Source: an uncultured Oscillospiraceae bacterium (GTDB lineage Bacteria; Bacillota; Clostridia; Oscillospirales; Oscillospiraceae). Taken from it: a DNA stretch of 64,000 nucleotides. The notes under the pieces were generated by a model. The model was not told the DNA's origin. It ran no database searches and was given only the letters and a program-made list of their open reading frames with translations. Position 1 is the first letter of the stretch; the number at the start of each line of letters is the position of its first letter. Shown here piece by piece: positions 1 to 8,011 of this stretch. The translations under genes and the position numbers were made by a program. The DNA is taken from the NCBI GenBank assembly GCA_934589065.1, contig CAKTNN010000003.1, forward strand, positions 14,947 through 78,946, given 5' to 3'.

Positions 1-1228
1 CGAAGGGGCCGGAAAGAACCTTTGCCAGCACTACCCGGAGAATCAGATCCGTAAAGGTGGCGGCCATAAACTGCTTCATAAGGCCCGCGCCCCGCAGAAT
101 GCCGTCGGATACCAGCTTGGCGGAAACCACAAAGTAGAAGGGGGACAGCACCCGCAAGAACTGAATGCCAACCTGCATGGCGGTGCCGGAAGGGTCATCC
201 AGGAAGATGTAGAGCAGCTGCTTGCCGGCAAAAACATACAGAATCACCAGGGGAAGGCTCAGAAGCCACACCAGCTTCAGCCCTGCCCGGAAGCCCTGGC
301 AGACCCGCTCCGGCTTCTCTGCGCCGATATTCTGAGCGGTGTAGTTGGAAATGCCGTTGCCCAGGGTGGTGAAGGAGGTGATAACCAGATTGTTGAGCTT
401 GACGGCGGCGGAATAACCGGCAATGACGCTGGAGCCAAAGGTATTGATGACGCCCTGAATGACGATGTTGCCCACGGAAATAAAGCTCTGCTGCAGAATG
501 CTGGGGATTGCCACAATGGCAATCTTTTTCAGCAGGGGGAAGGAGAATAGCTTGGGGCGGGCTTCCGTTTCAATGGTTTTGAATCTGCGGAACACCACAA
601 CGATTGCCAGCAGACAGCTGATGCCCTGGCACAGGAAGGTAGCCCAGGCCACACCGGCAACGCCCATCCGAAATGCGGTGACAAAGAGAATGTCTACAGC
701 GATGTTGGAAAGGGAGGAGGCTGCCAGAAAATAGAAGGGGGTCTTGGAGTCCCCCAGGGCGGAGAAGATACCCGTTGCTACATTATAGTAAAATACAAAG
801 GGCAGGCCCAGAATGTAGATATCCAGGTACAGCCGGGAGTCCGGCAGAATATCCTCCGGGGTGTGAATCAGCCGCAGTAGATCCGTGCACCACAGAGAGC
901 CCACAGCCATCAGCACCAGGCACACCACGCCGCTGGAAATCAGGGTGGTGTATACGGCGGTTTTCAGGTCTGCCATTTTTTTGGCGCCAAAGAGCTGGGA
1001 GACAATCACCGAGCAGCCGATGTTGCAGCCAAAGGCGAAGGCAATGAAAATCAGGGTGATTTCGTAGCTGTTGCCAACGGCAGCCAGGGCGCTTTCCCCC
1101 ACAAATTTACCGGCGACAAAGCTGTCTGCCAGGTTATAGAGCTGCTGGAAAATGATGCTGCCAAACAGGGGCAGACAGAATTTCCACAGCACCGATTCGG
1201 GTTTTCCTACGGTCAGGTCTTTATTCAT
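1..1228 (-). CDS. MATE family multidrug efflux transporter (3' end outside window)
   Basis: The minus strand is open from an ATG at 1228 to the window edge, so the C-terminus is missing. The start reads MNKDLTVGKPESVLWKFCLP followed by IIFQQLYNLADSFVAGKFVG, the typical first helix of MATE (MatE) exporters, and then many hydrophobic segments. About 409 residues are present against a usual 440-460. MATE proteins are inner-membrane antiporters that expel cationic drugs or metabolites using Na+ or H+. The start overlaps the end of the upstream cytidylate-kinase-like gene by 8 bp, indicating translational coupling. The substrate cannot be read from the sequence. A flippase relative is possible but less likely. 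Confidence 0.9.
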   Translation of the reverse strand, partial: MNKDLTVGKPESVLWKFCLPLFGSIIFQQLYNLADSFVAGKFVGESALAAVGNSYEITLIFIAFAFGCNIGCSVIVSQLFGAKKMADLKTAVYTTLISSGVVCLVLMAVGSLWCTDLLRLIHTPEDILPDSRLYLDIYILGLPFVFYYNVATGIFSALGDSKTPFYFLAASSLSNIAVDILFVTAFRMGVAGVAWATFLCQGISCLLAIVVVFRRFKTIETEARPKLFSFPLLKKIAIVAIPSILQQSFISVGNIVIQGVINTFGSSVIAGYSAAVKLNNLVITSFTTLGNGISNYTAQNIGAEKPERVCQGFRAGLKLVWLLSLPLVILYVFAGKQLLYIFLDDPSGTAMQVGIQFLRVLSPFYFVVSAKLVSDGILRGAGLMKQFMAATFTDLILRVVLAKVLSGPF

Positions 1229-1853
1229 GGCACTTCACCCCCAGCTTCTGCTCCAAAAGACAGACAATTGCTTCGGCACAGCCCTGGGTGCCCAGAGCGC
1301 TGGTAGAGAGCATGGCGTCGTAGCTTTCCGGCGTGCCCCACTGGGTCATGGCGTAGAAATTGAAGTACCGGCGGCGCATCCGGTTGACCTTCTCCATCCG
1401 TTCCAGAGCGGCCTTCTGATTCAAATCATTCCGGGCGGCAATGCGGGCAACGCAATCCTCTTCGTTTCCGTATAGGAAAACGGACAATACATTCTTATTC
1501 TTGGACAAAATGGAGGAGGCGCACCGTCCGATGATGACGGCGGATTCCCTCTGGGCGATGGACTGAATTGCCTGCTTTTCCGCATTGTAGGCGTGATCTC
1601 CCGCAAAGTAGAAAATCCCGGACATATCTGCGGTGTCCGCAAACAAATTGCCGCTGAAGGGCAGCAGCATATCCTTTAGGCTTTCGTCATTCTTTTCCAG
1701 ATACGCTTCATCCATGCCGCTTTTCTTTGCGGCCTCGTGGATCAGCAGCTTATCATAGCAGGTGATGCCCAGCTTTTTGGCAACCAGCTGTCCCACCTCA
1801 CGACCGCCGCTGCCATATTGGCGGCCGATGCATACAGTATAGGGTTGTTCCAT
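1221..1853 (-). CDS. cytidylate kinase-like family protein
   Basis: This 210-residue protein starts at MEQPYTVCIGRQYGSGGREV, with a nucleotide-binding loop GRQYGSGGRE at residues 9-18, the signature of the cytidylate kinase-like (AAA/P-loop) family common in Clostridia. ATG 1853 is preferred over the upstream in-frame start at 1895 because AGAGGAAG lies just before it. The family resembles CMP kinase in fold, but its true substrate is unproven. It is first in a two-gene operon with the MATE exporter and is divergent from a LysR regulator; such kinase/MATE pairing suggests a shared condition rather than a shared pathway. Confidence 0.85.
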   Translation of the reverse strand: MEQPYTVCIGRQYGSGGREVGQLVAKKLGITCYDKLLIHEAAKKSGMDEAYLEKNDESLKDMLLPFSGNLFADTADMSGIFYFAGDHAYNAEKQAIQSIAQRESAVIIGRCASSILSKNKNVLSVFLYGNEEDCVARIAARNDLNQKAALERMEKVNRMRRRYFNFYAMTQWGTPESYDAMLSTSALGTQGCAEAIVCLLEQKLGVKCHE

Positions 1854-1888
1854 TTTTCTCTTCCTCTGCTTTTCAAAATCTGGGGTGC

Positions 1889-1917
1889 TTGACACCCAAA
1901 AACGGCTATAGTATAAT
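1889..1917 (+). promoter_or_regulatory. sigma70 promoter of the lysR-type gene
   Basis: TTGACA at 1889-1894, a 17-base spacer and TATAAT at 1912-1917 match the consensus exactly. The -10 interleaves with that of the divergent minus-strand promoter. Confidence 0.85.
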
Positions 1918-1938
1918 CCCCAATGGACGATATGTAAA
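1910..1938 (-). promoter_or_regulatory. divergent promoter of the cytidylate-kinase-like/MATE operon
   Basis: Reading the minus strand, TTTACA (1938-1933), 17 bases and TATACT (1915-1910) form a good promoter. It overlaps the plus-strand promoter, and its -35 is covered by the inverted repeat at 1930-1953. Confidence 0.75.
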
Positions 1939-1953
1939 ATAGATCATACATAT
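1930..1953. promoter_or_regulatory. inverted repeat, probable LysR-type operator
   Basis: ATATGTA at 1930-1936 and TACATAT at 1947-1953 are a perfect 7-bp inverted repeat with a 10-base centre. It lies between the divergent start sites and covers the -35 of the kinase/MATE promoter, which fits activation or repression by the adjacent LysR protein. Confidence 0.55.
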
Positions 1954-1987
1954 TGCGTCGATAAATTTATTTTATGGAGAAAGCACG

Positions 1988-2896
1988 ATGGTCGGTTCTA
2001 TGGATCACTACTGGGTATTCTATCAGGTTGCCCGGTACAAAAACATCACCCAGGCCGCAGCCGCGCTCTATAGCAGCCAGCCCAATGTGACCCACACCAT
2101 CCGGATCCTGGAAAGTCAGCTGGGCTGCACGCTGTTTGTCCGCTCCAATAAGGGCGTCAGTCTGACCCCGGAGGGGGAAACCCTCTATGCCCACGTTGCC
2201 CCGGCGATGGAGCATATCCGGCAGGCAGAGCGGGAGCTCCGGCTGGAAACCCAGCTGCAAATGGGCAGCGTATCCATTGGAGCCAGCGAGGTGGCGCTGC
2301 GGTGCCTGCTGCTGCCGGTGCTCCGGGAATTCCGGATGGCCTATCCCAATATTCAGGTGCGGGTCAGCAACCATTCCACTCCCCAGGCACTGCGGGCCCT
2401 GGAGGAGGGGACGGTAGACCTGGCTGTGGTGACTACCCCGGTGGAACTGGGAAAGGGAATCCGGCAGGAGAACCTGGAAACAATCCGGGAGGTGGCGGTG
2501 TGCAGTCCGGGACTGGGGCTCTTTCCCAAAAGACCCATTTCCCTTCAGGAGCTGTCGGCGTACCCCCTCATCAGCCTGGGCAGGGATACTATGACCTACC
2601 GACTGTATGATGGATGGTTTCGGCAGAACGGGCTGCCCTTCCACCCGGATATCGAGGCGGCAACCGCAGATCAGATACTGCCCATGGTGAAAAATGACCT
2701 GGGTATTGGCTTTGTTCCGGAGACTTTTTTGACGATGGAATCGGCAAACCTGCGCCCCATTCCCCTTACGGTGCCAACCCCGGAACGGGAAATCTGCCTG
2801 CTGTATAAGCCGGGCCGTCCCTTACGCCTTGCTGCCAGAAAATTTGTGGAGCTTCTGGAGGCCTCCAGCCGGGGAAGCACCCGGGCACAAACGTGA
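1988..2896 (+). CDS. LysR family transcriptional regulator
   Basis: This 302-residue protein has the LysR N-terminal winged helix at about residues 5-65 (NITQAAAALYSSQPNVTHTI, then LESQLGCTLF and LTPEGETLY) and a C-terminal effector-binding domain of the periplasmic-binding-protein fold. The length is normal for the family. GGAG lies 8 bases before ATG 1988. It is divergent from the cytidylate-kinase-like/MATE operon with overlapping promoters, so that operon is its likely target, with probable autoregulation. The inducer is unknown. Confidence 0.93.
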   Translation: MVGSMDHYWVFYQVARYKNITQAAAALYSSQPNVTHTIRILESQLGCTLFVRSNKGVSLTPEGETLYAHVAPAMEHIRQAERELRLETQLQMGSVSIGASEVALRCLLLPVLREFRMAYPNIQVRVSNHSTPQALRALEEGTVDLAVVTTPVELGKGIRQENLETIREVAVCSPGLGLFPKRPISLQELSAYPLISLGRDTMTYRLYDGWFRQNGLPFHPDIEAATADQILPMVKNDLGIGFVPETFLTMESANLRPIPLTVPTPEREICLLYKPGRPLRLAARKFVELLEASSRGSTRAQT

Positions 2897-2925
2897 AAAA
2901 GCTCCGATGGAATTTGTTTTTCCCC

Positions 2926-2954
2926 TTGCGTTCCAGGGGGACGTAGTGTAAAAT
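2926..2954 (+). promoter_or_regulatory. promoter of the LytTR gene
   Basis: TTGCGT, a 17-base spacer and TAAAAT precede an AAGGAGG ribosome binding site. The -35 is only a partial match. Confidence 0.55.
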
Positions 2955-2977
2955 ACAGCAAAAAAGGAGGATGCATA

Positions 2978-3757
2978 ATGAAGACAAAGAAAATTATCTC
3001 TTTGCCCGAAGGGGGTATGCTGTCATCGGACGCTATCTTGTATATATCCATGAATCGAAACTATGCCGCAATCCATATTTCCGGCGGACGGGTGCTGGAG
3101 GCGCGGGTGACCATGGCACAGCTGGAGGATATGCTGGGCCCTGGATTTGTGAAAATTCACCGCAGCACGCTGGTTTCCGTGCGGGCCATCCATGATGTAA
3201 CGGATACGGTGAACCTGTGCAATGGCGAAAAGCTGAATTATGTAAAATCCAAAAAGGGAGAAATCATCAAAACGGTGAAGCACTGGCAGCAAAAGCTGCT
3301 GGTACAGCTGCCGGAAGAGGATCTTCTGAATGGAAAGAGCTATCGGGAGCACTACCGTGTGTTTGATGATATGCCCATTGCATTTGCGGATATCGAGATG
3401 ATCTTCGATGAGCAGCGCAACGCGGTGGACTGGATTTTCCGCTACGGGAACCCGGCACTGGCAGTGCTGGAAAAGAAGCCTCTGGATAGCCTGGTAGGGG
3501 CTACCTTCAGCGGACTGTTTGCCAATATGGATGCCAAGTGGCTCCGGGTGTACGAGCGCTCCGCCCTGTTTGGCGAGACGCTGGAGATTATGGATTATTC
3601 CCCGGAAATCGATACCTATTTGAAGGTGATTTCCTTCCCCACCTTCCCGGGCCACTGCGGCTGCTTCCTGTTTGATATCAGCATGATTCAGTTCTCCCGG
3701 AACTGCTCCGATGCGGAAAGAGCGCTGCTGCTGTATCTGGGGCAGATGGCAAAGTAA
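2978..3757 (+). CDS. LytTR DNA-binding protein with C-terminal PAS-like domain
   Basis: The first ~100 of 259 residues form a LytTR DNA-binding domain: the SSDAILYISMNRNYAAIHI start, then VKIHRSTLVSVRAI, the usual hydrophobic/HRS..V core. Residues ~120-250 (MPIAFADIEMIFDEQRNAVDW, GATFSGLFANMDAKWL) look like a PAS sensor fold. No receiver domain or phospho-acceptor is present, so it may sense a ligand directly. LytTR usually sits at the C-terminus, so this order is reversed. The ribosome binding site AAGGAGG supports the start. It is monocistronic and ends in a strong terminator; its target is unknown. Confidence 0.8.
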   Translation: MKTKKIISLPEGGMLSSDAILYISMNRNYAAIHISGGRVLEARVTMAQLEDMLGPGFVKIHRSTLVSVRAIHDVTDTVNLCNGEKLNYVKSKKGEIIKTVKHWQQKLLVQLPEEDLLNGKSYREHYRVFDDMPIAFADIEMIFDEQRNAVDWIFRYGNPALAVLEKKPLDSLVGATFSGLFANMDAKWLRVYERSALFGETLEIMDYSPEIDTYLKVISFPTFPGHCGCFLFDISMIQFSRNCSDAERALLLYLGQMAK

Positions 3758-3779
3758 CAAAAATTTGTCTAAAAAACGG

Positions 3780-3820
3780 AAAATCCCCCGGATTTCTTTT
3801 GGAAACCCGGGGGATTTTTG
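3780..3820 (+). terminator. rho-independent terminator of the LytTR gene
   Basis: AATCCCCCGG and CCGGGGGATT pair around a short loop, followed by TTTT. Confidence 0.85.
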
Positions 3821-3840
3821 CGTCATCCGTTCCTGTGGAA

Positions 3841-3973
3841 TGCTTAAATGCAAGGTGTATCCGCCGCCAGGCGGATTTCGCCCCATGGGGACTTCATCCA
3901 CATTTGCGGATTTCACCCGTCTGAAAGGCGGATTTCACTGAAAAAAGCACTTGCTGACGCAAGTGCCTTTTTC
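3841..3973. repeat. short GCGGATTTC repeats and terminator at the recombinase remnant edge
   Basis: GCGGATTTC occurs three times between 3871 and 3938, between small palindromic pieces (CCGCC..GGCGG). A hairpin AAAAAAGCACTTGC/GCAAGTGCCTTTTT at 3941-3973 acts as a terminator, most naturally for the minus-strand recombinase remnant whose stop codon it overlaps. No gene is seen here. Confidence 0.5.
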
Positions 3974-4325
3974 ATGGTGCAACAAGGCAATTCAAATCCG
4001 AACCGTTTTTGTTGCTGATAGCTTCCGGCAATTCCGCAAGGGTGATGGTTTTCGTGCCCTCCTTGTAGTTGAAGGTGATCACCATTTTATCATCGTACAG
4101 GAAAATCGCGTTGATGAAGGTGTCAATGAGCATCTAGCGGTGGCTTTTCTGCCGCACGTCCAGCTTGCGGAAGCGATGGAGCCAGAAGGTCATAAACTCG
4201 GCACTGACCTTGGGCTTCGCCAGCTTTTCGCAGGCAAGCCTGTTCTCAAGCTCGTCGCGGCGGTTTTCCAGTTCCTTCTGCGATCCTTTTGGCGGCGCAT
4301 CAAAAGCAGCTCTTTGTCCGAACAA
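3972..4325 (-). pseudogene. serine recombinase C-terminal remnant with in-frame stop
   Basis: On the minus strand, residues from about 4325 read KELENRRDELENRLACEKLA, KPKVSAEFMTFWLHRFRKLD and VRQKSHR, then a TAG stop at about 4133. The same frame continues as MLIDTFINAIFLYDDKMVIT, FNYKEGTKTI and ending GSDLNCLVAP-stop at 3972. This is the coiled-coil/C-terminal part of large serine recombinases from Clostridia mobile elements, where the stop usually reads Gln/Arg (RQRLIDTF). The catalytic resolvase domain is absent, so the gene is dead. The frame stays open upstream to about 4400, but that part is not recognisable. It indicates past integration beside the repeat-protein gene. Confidence 0.75.
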
Positions 4326-4506
4326 GCGCTTGAAAATTTCCGCATTGTCTGGTAAAATGACTGTGTATAAGGATTCACACCGGCAGAAAGTGGCGAAGGC
4401 TCATGGGTTTTGTGGGCGGGGCGCGCCTTTTGATATGCTTTCACAGCTACACCTACTAAAAAGGAATCGAGGCAATCAACCAGAACAAAGAAGGAGGCTT
4501 TTGCAC

Positions 4507-6519
4507 ATGAAGGGGAAGAAAATCGTATCAACGCTCCTTGCGCTGTTGCTTCTCGCCAACCTGCCCGTGTCGGCGCTGGCGGCGGAGTGGGACATCGGTA
4601 ACGGCGACATCACCGTAAACGCCGGAAGCGGCGGGCAGACGGTCACCCAGGGCTCGCAGGTCGATGTTCCGGACAGCGCGCCCGTCATTACGGGAAGCTC
4701 CACGGAAAACACCCTCACCATCAACGCGGAGAAGGATCAGACCGCAAGCGTCACCCTCTCCGGCGCAAACATCGACGGGAGCAACACGGTCAAGGCCGCC
4801 GTTTCCACCACCGGCGAGGGCAATGTCAGCATTGAGCTGGACGGCGACAACACGCTCAAGAGCGGTAAGGGTCATGCCGGCCTTGAAAAGAACAACGGCG
4901 GCAAGCTGACCATTGCAGACGAGGACAAAAACGGCAAGCTGACCGCCGAGGGCGGCAAGTACGGCGCGGGCATAGGCGGTGGAAACAAAGGCAATGGAGA
5001 TAACATCGCCATCACCGGCGGCGAGGTCGAGGCCACGGGCGGTTACGGCGGCGCGGGCATAGGCGGCGGAAATAAAGGGGACGGCAAGGATATAGCCATT
5101 TCCGGCGATGCGAAGGTCGATGCGCAGGGCGGCGACCAAAGCGGCGCAGGAATCGGCGGCGGGAAAGAAGGCGCAGGCAGCGGCATAGCCATCTCCGGCG
5201 GCGAGGTCAAGGCCACCGGCGGCGATTTCGGCGCAGGCATAGGCGGCGGAGAAAACGGCGACGGCAGCGACATCACCATCTCCGGCGATGCGCGTGTCAA
5301 TGCGCAGGGCGGCGACGGCGGCGCAGGAATCGGCGGCGGATATGAAGGCGACGGCAAGGACATCGAGATCACCGGCGGCAATGTCGAGGCCACAGGTGGC
5401 AGACAGGCCGCAGGCATAGGCGGCGGCTGGTATAAATCCGGCAGCGGCATCACCATTTCCGCCGGCGAGGTCACAGCCACAGGCGGCGAGGACGGCGCAG
5501 GAATAGGCGGCGGAAACCGCGGCAACGGCAGCGGCATCACCATATCCGGCGGCGAGGTCATTGCGTCCAGCAAAAATGCCGGTGCGGGCATAGGCGGTGG
5601 GGATGAAGGAAACGGCGAAGATATCACCATCACCGGCGGCGAGGTCAAGGCGTCAAGCGAAAATGTCGGCGCGGGAATAGGCGGCGGATATAAAGGAGAC
5701 GGCAAGCGCATCAAAATCACTGGCGGTATCGTAGACGCCGCGAGCAACATAGGCGGCGCCGGAATAGGCGGCGGTGCCGGAAGTCTCAACGAAAATAACG
5801 GAAACGGCGAAGATATAACCATCTCCGGCGGCGAGGTAACCGCCAAGAGCAGCAAGAACGGCGCGGGCATCGGCGGCGGTATGTGGGGCAAAGGAAAAGA
5901 CATCACCGTTTCCGGCGATGCGCAGCTGAAGGTGCAGGGCGGCGTTGGAGACTATTTTGACGGACCGGGCGCAGGCATAGGCGACGGCGGCAGCCGCCCC
6001 AAAGGAAGCACGGGCGGCAGCCCGATACCCGGCGCAGAGGTCGGGCCGGACACCTCCGGCCTGACGACGAACGGAAGCATAGAGTATTACGCCCCCGGCG
6101 CGGACATGGAAAAGGATAAGCCGACAAGCACCACGGTTGGAGCGTCTTCCCAGCCGGAGAAGCCCACCGATCCGGGCACAGAGCGTGGCGCGGATGCGCC
6201 CCTCTACCGGGTGACCGATCAGGACGGCAAGGACATTGCCCACAAGGCTGAGCGCAAGGACGGCGTGCTGACCGTCACGGTCGATGCTGACTTCGCCATC
6301 CTCACGGGCAAGCTCAGCAGCATCGACACTCTCAAGCGTCAGGGCATTGAAAAGATCGTGTTTGTCACGAACAAGGCAGCCTCGACCTTCCAGGCCGCCG
6401 ATCTTCTGGAAAAGGGAGCAAGCAGCGACGAGTACAGGCTCACCCATGACGGCACGACCGTCACCTTTGTCGTGAGCGAGAAGAAAACCGACGTAAGCGG
6501 CATTCTCATCCAGCCGTAA
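4507..6519 (+). CDS. secreted GAGIGGG-repeat protein
   Basis: The start is ATG 4507, after GGAGG; it gives a signal peptide MKGKKIVSTLLALLLLANLP with an SALAAE cleavage site. The in-frame upstream extension lacks a signal and is rejected. Residues ~153-493 hold twelve imperfect 28-36-residue repeats, each opening G-A-G-I-G-G-G and containing a short strand such as ITISGGEV, consistent with a beta-solenoid. A C-terminal region (~540-670) is non-repetitive. There is no LPXTG motif or C-terminal membrane anchor. Ile codon ATA is frequent here and rare in neighbours, and the recombinase remnant lies directly upstream, so horizontal acquisition is likely. Function is unknown; a surface or matrix role is a guess. 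Confidence 0.8.
   Translation: MKGKKIVSTLLALLLLANLPVSALAAEWDIGNGDITVNAGSGGQTVTQGSQVDVPDSAPVITGSSTENTLTINAEKDQTASVTLSGANIDGSNTVKAAVSTTGEGNVSIELDGDNTLKSGKGHAGLEKNNGGKLTIADEDKNGKLTAEGGKYGAGIGGGNKGNGDNIAITGGEVEATGGYGGAGIGGGNKGDGKDIAISGDAKVDAQGGDQSGAGIGGGKEGAGSGIAISGGEVKATGGDFGAGIGGGENGDGSDITISGDARVNAQGGDGGAGIGGGYEGDGKDIEITGGNVEATGGRQAAGIGGGWYKSGSGITISAGEVTATGGEDGAGIGGGNRGNGSGITISGGEVIASSKNAGAGIGGGDEGNGEDITITGGEVKASSENVGAGIGGGYKGDGKRIKITGGIVDAASNIGGAGIGGGAGSLNENNGNGEDITISGGEVTAKSSKNGAGIGGGMWGKGKDITVSGDAQLKVQGGVGDYFDGPGAGIGDGGSRPKGSTGGSPIPGAEVGPDTSGLTTNGSIEYYAPGADMEKDKPTSTTVGASSQPEKPTDPGTERGADAPLYRVTDQDGKDIAHKAERKDGVLTVTVDADFAILTGKLSSIDTLKRQGIEKIVFVTNKAASTFQAADLLEKGASSDEYRLTHDGTTVTFVVSEKKTDVSGILIQP
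4963..5985 (+). repeat. in-gene tandem repeats (about 87-90 bp unit, 12 copies)
   Basis: Each unit encodes GAGIGGG plus a loop and a beta strand. The units diverge at the DNA level but stay in frame, so copy number could change by recombination without breaking the gene. Confidence 0.8.
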
Positions 6520-6542
6520 ACGGAATCTCACAATCCATATGG

Positions 6543-6571
6543 GCGGGCAGGCACAGTCTGTGCTTGCCCGC
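6543..6571 (+). terminator. hairpin after the GAGIGGG-repeat gene
   Basis: GCGGGCAGGCACAG and CTGTGCTTGCCCGC pair over 14 bp with one G-T pair and a one-base loop. The following T tract is weak. Confidence 0.5.
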
Positions 6572-6606
6572 CTTGTCTGCCGAAAAGCGACAGGGAAAGA
6601 AAAGAA

Positions 6607-6651
6607 ATAATCCGAACCCATCTCCAACAAGGAAGATTTGGTTCGGATTAT
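6607..6651 (-). terminator. terminator of tRNA-Leu
   Basis: ATAATCCGAACC (6607-6618) and GGTTCGGATTAT (6640-6651) form a 12-bp stem; on the minus strand it is followed by TTCTTTTC, just downstream of the tRNA. Confidence 0.7.
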
Positions 6652-6658
6652 ACTGGTT

Positions 6659-6741
6659 TGGTGCGGGCAACAGGACTCGAACCTGCACGCTTGCGCAGTG
6701 GAACCTAAATCCACCGAGTCTACCAATTCCACCATGCCCGC
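6659..6741 (-). tRNA. tRNA-Leu, anticodon UAG
   Basis: On the minus strand the gene starts GCGGGCATGGTGGAATTGG and ends with GCCCGCA plus an encoded CCA. The anticodon stem GTGGA/TCCAC encloses loop TTTAGGT, giving anticodon UAG (reads CUN Leu codons). The T arm is CAGG-TTCGAGT-CCTG, and the long variable arm is typical of tRNA-Leu. The acceptor stem pairs fully over seven bases. Confidence 0.97.
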
Positions 6742-6816
6742 GTATAGAAGAAAACCGCCTGATTTCTCTCAAGACGGACGCATAAAGGGCGGGGCAGCCG
6801 CTCGCAATGCGACTTT

Positions 6817-6845
6817 AGTCTATCATGAGGAAGGGGGTTTGTCAA
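6817..6845 (-). promoter_or_regulatory. promoter of tRNA-Leu
   Basis: Minus-strand TTGACA (6845-6840), a 17-base spacer and TAGACT (6822-6817). The -35 overlaps the stop codon of the diguanylate cyclase gene. Confidence 0.75.
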
Positions 6846-8011
6846 TGAAAATAGGTGCGGCTTTTTTCGTTTTGCTTTTTCCGGCGCTTGTTGCGGTACA
6901 GCGCCTGATCTGCCGATTCAATAAGCTCCGGGATGGAAAGGGCGGGATCGTAGTAGGCAAGACCAATGCTGATTTCTACGGTGAAGGGCTTGCCAGAGCG
7001 CTGATTGTAGTGTGCCAGGGTATCCGCCAGCTCCTGACGGAAGTGGGCAACGTCCTCTTCATCCCGGGCTTCCAGAATGACAAAGAACTCGTCACCGCCA
7101 AAGCGGGAAATCAGCCCTTTGAAGTGAGAGCCCACCTGCTTAAGCACCTCCGCCAGCATTATAAGGGCGGCGTCTCCTTCCAGGTGACCGTAGCGGTCGT
7201 TGATCTGCTTGAAATCGTTGATATCAATCATGAAAAGGACAAGCTTCTTGTCGCTGCCGGACTTCTGGTTCCGGACGCACTTGTCCAGATGCTGAATCAT
7301 TTTTGTCCGGTTGTTAATCTGAGTCAGGGGGTCAATGGTGATTTTTGCCTGCTGGAGATTTACGAAAATCTGCACACAGGCCAGGGTAACACCCAGGCAT
7401 ATCACGGAAATGCCCGTATAGAAGGCCTGAATCACACCGGCAATCAGGGGAAATATCACAAAAGAGGCAATCGCCATATATTCCGAACGCCGGGCATAGT
7501 TATCCTTGTTGAAAAGTCCGCAGAAGGAACGCACCCCAAAGACCAACAGGTAGCCGTAGGAGAGCACCAGAAGCAGTGGATACATGGGGCCCTTCGTATA
7601 GCGCCCGGTGGAATCAATATAGAAATAGAATTTTCCCCACAGGCTCAGAGGAATGGTAACCAACAGAATCAGCAGGGGAAGGGAATTGAGGAGCCACTTT
7701 TTGCGGTCGTGAAACCAGCTGCCGCCAAACTCACTTTCGATGTACAAAAAGCCAAAAAAGCTAACCGCTGCAGCGCAGTAGAAGAACAGCACATTCATCA
7801 CCCCAACGACCCAGGGGGCGGGGGAAAATACACGGTTTTCCTGCAAACCGCAAAGCAAATCCATCAGGGTGTATGCAATGATGCTGATGAGCAGATTGCG
7901 GAAGCACTGGGCGCTGGGGCGGTTATCCAGGGTTTGGCAGTGGCACCTGAGAAGAATCAGAATGACCAGAATGGAAAACGTATTGTTTTCCAGATAGGAA
8001 AGGGCGTACAT
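6842..8011 (-). CDS. membrane diguanylate cyclase (GGDEF)
   Basis: This 389-residue protein has about seven hydrophobic segments in residues 1-210 and a C-terminal GGDEF domain with the intact active site SRFGGDEFFVIL, plus the upstream DPLTQINNRTKM metal/substrate region and FTVEISIGLA. It should make cyclic di-GMP from two GTP at the membrane. The inhibitory RxxD I-site expected just before the active loop is replaced by HFKG, so product inhibition by that route is unlikely. GGAGGG precedes ATG 8011. No EAL domain is attached. The signal sensed by the membrane part is unknown. Confidence 0.92.
   Translation of the reverse strand: MYALSYLENNTFSILVILILLRCHCQTLDNRPSAQCFRNLLISIIAYTLMDLLCGLQENRVFSPAPWVVGVMNVLFFYCAAAVSFFGFLYIESEFGGSWFHDRKKWLLNSLPLLILLVTIPLSLWGKFYFYIDSTGRYTKGPMYPLLLVLSYGYLLVFGVRSFCGLFNKDNYARRSEYMAIASFVIFPLIAGVIQAFYTGISVICLGVTLACVQIFVNLQQAKITIDPLTQINNRTKMIQHLDKCVRNQKSGSDKKLVLFMIDINDFKQINDRYGHLEGDAALIMLAEVLKQVGSHFKGLISRFGGDEFFVILEARDEEDVAHFRQELADTLAHYNQRSGKPFTVEISIGLAYYDPALSIPELIESADQALYRNKRRKKQNEKSRTYFH

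Noticed and set aside
3951..4355. 134-residue plus-strand frame
   Set aside because: It is antisense to the recombinase remnant, whose minus-strand translation is recognisable.
4165..4506. N-terminal extension of the GAGIGGG protein
   Set aside because: The upstream in-frame part overlaps the recombinase remnant and would bury a clear signal peptide; GGAGG precedes ATG 4507.
5043..5906. Pro-rich repeated frame on the minus strand
   Set aside because: It is the complement of the Gly-rich GAGIGGG repeats on the coding strand, which has a signal peptide and ribosome binding site.
6659..6741. tRNA-Leu as an integration site for the 3.8-6.6 kb patch
   Set aside because: I saw no second copy of the tRNA 3' end near 3.8 kb, and the remnant is of the serine recombinase type, which does not normally target tRNA genes.
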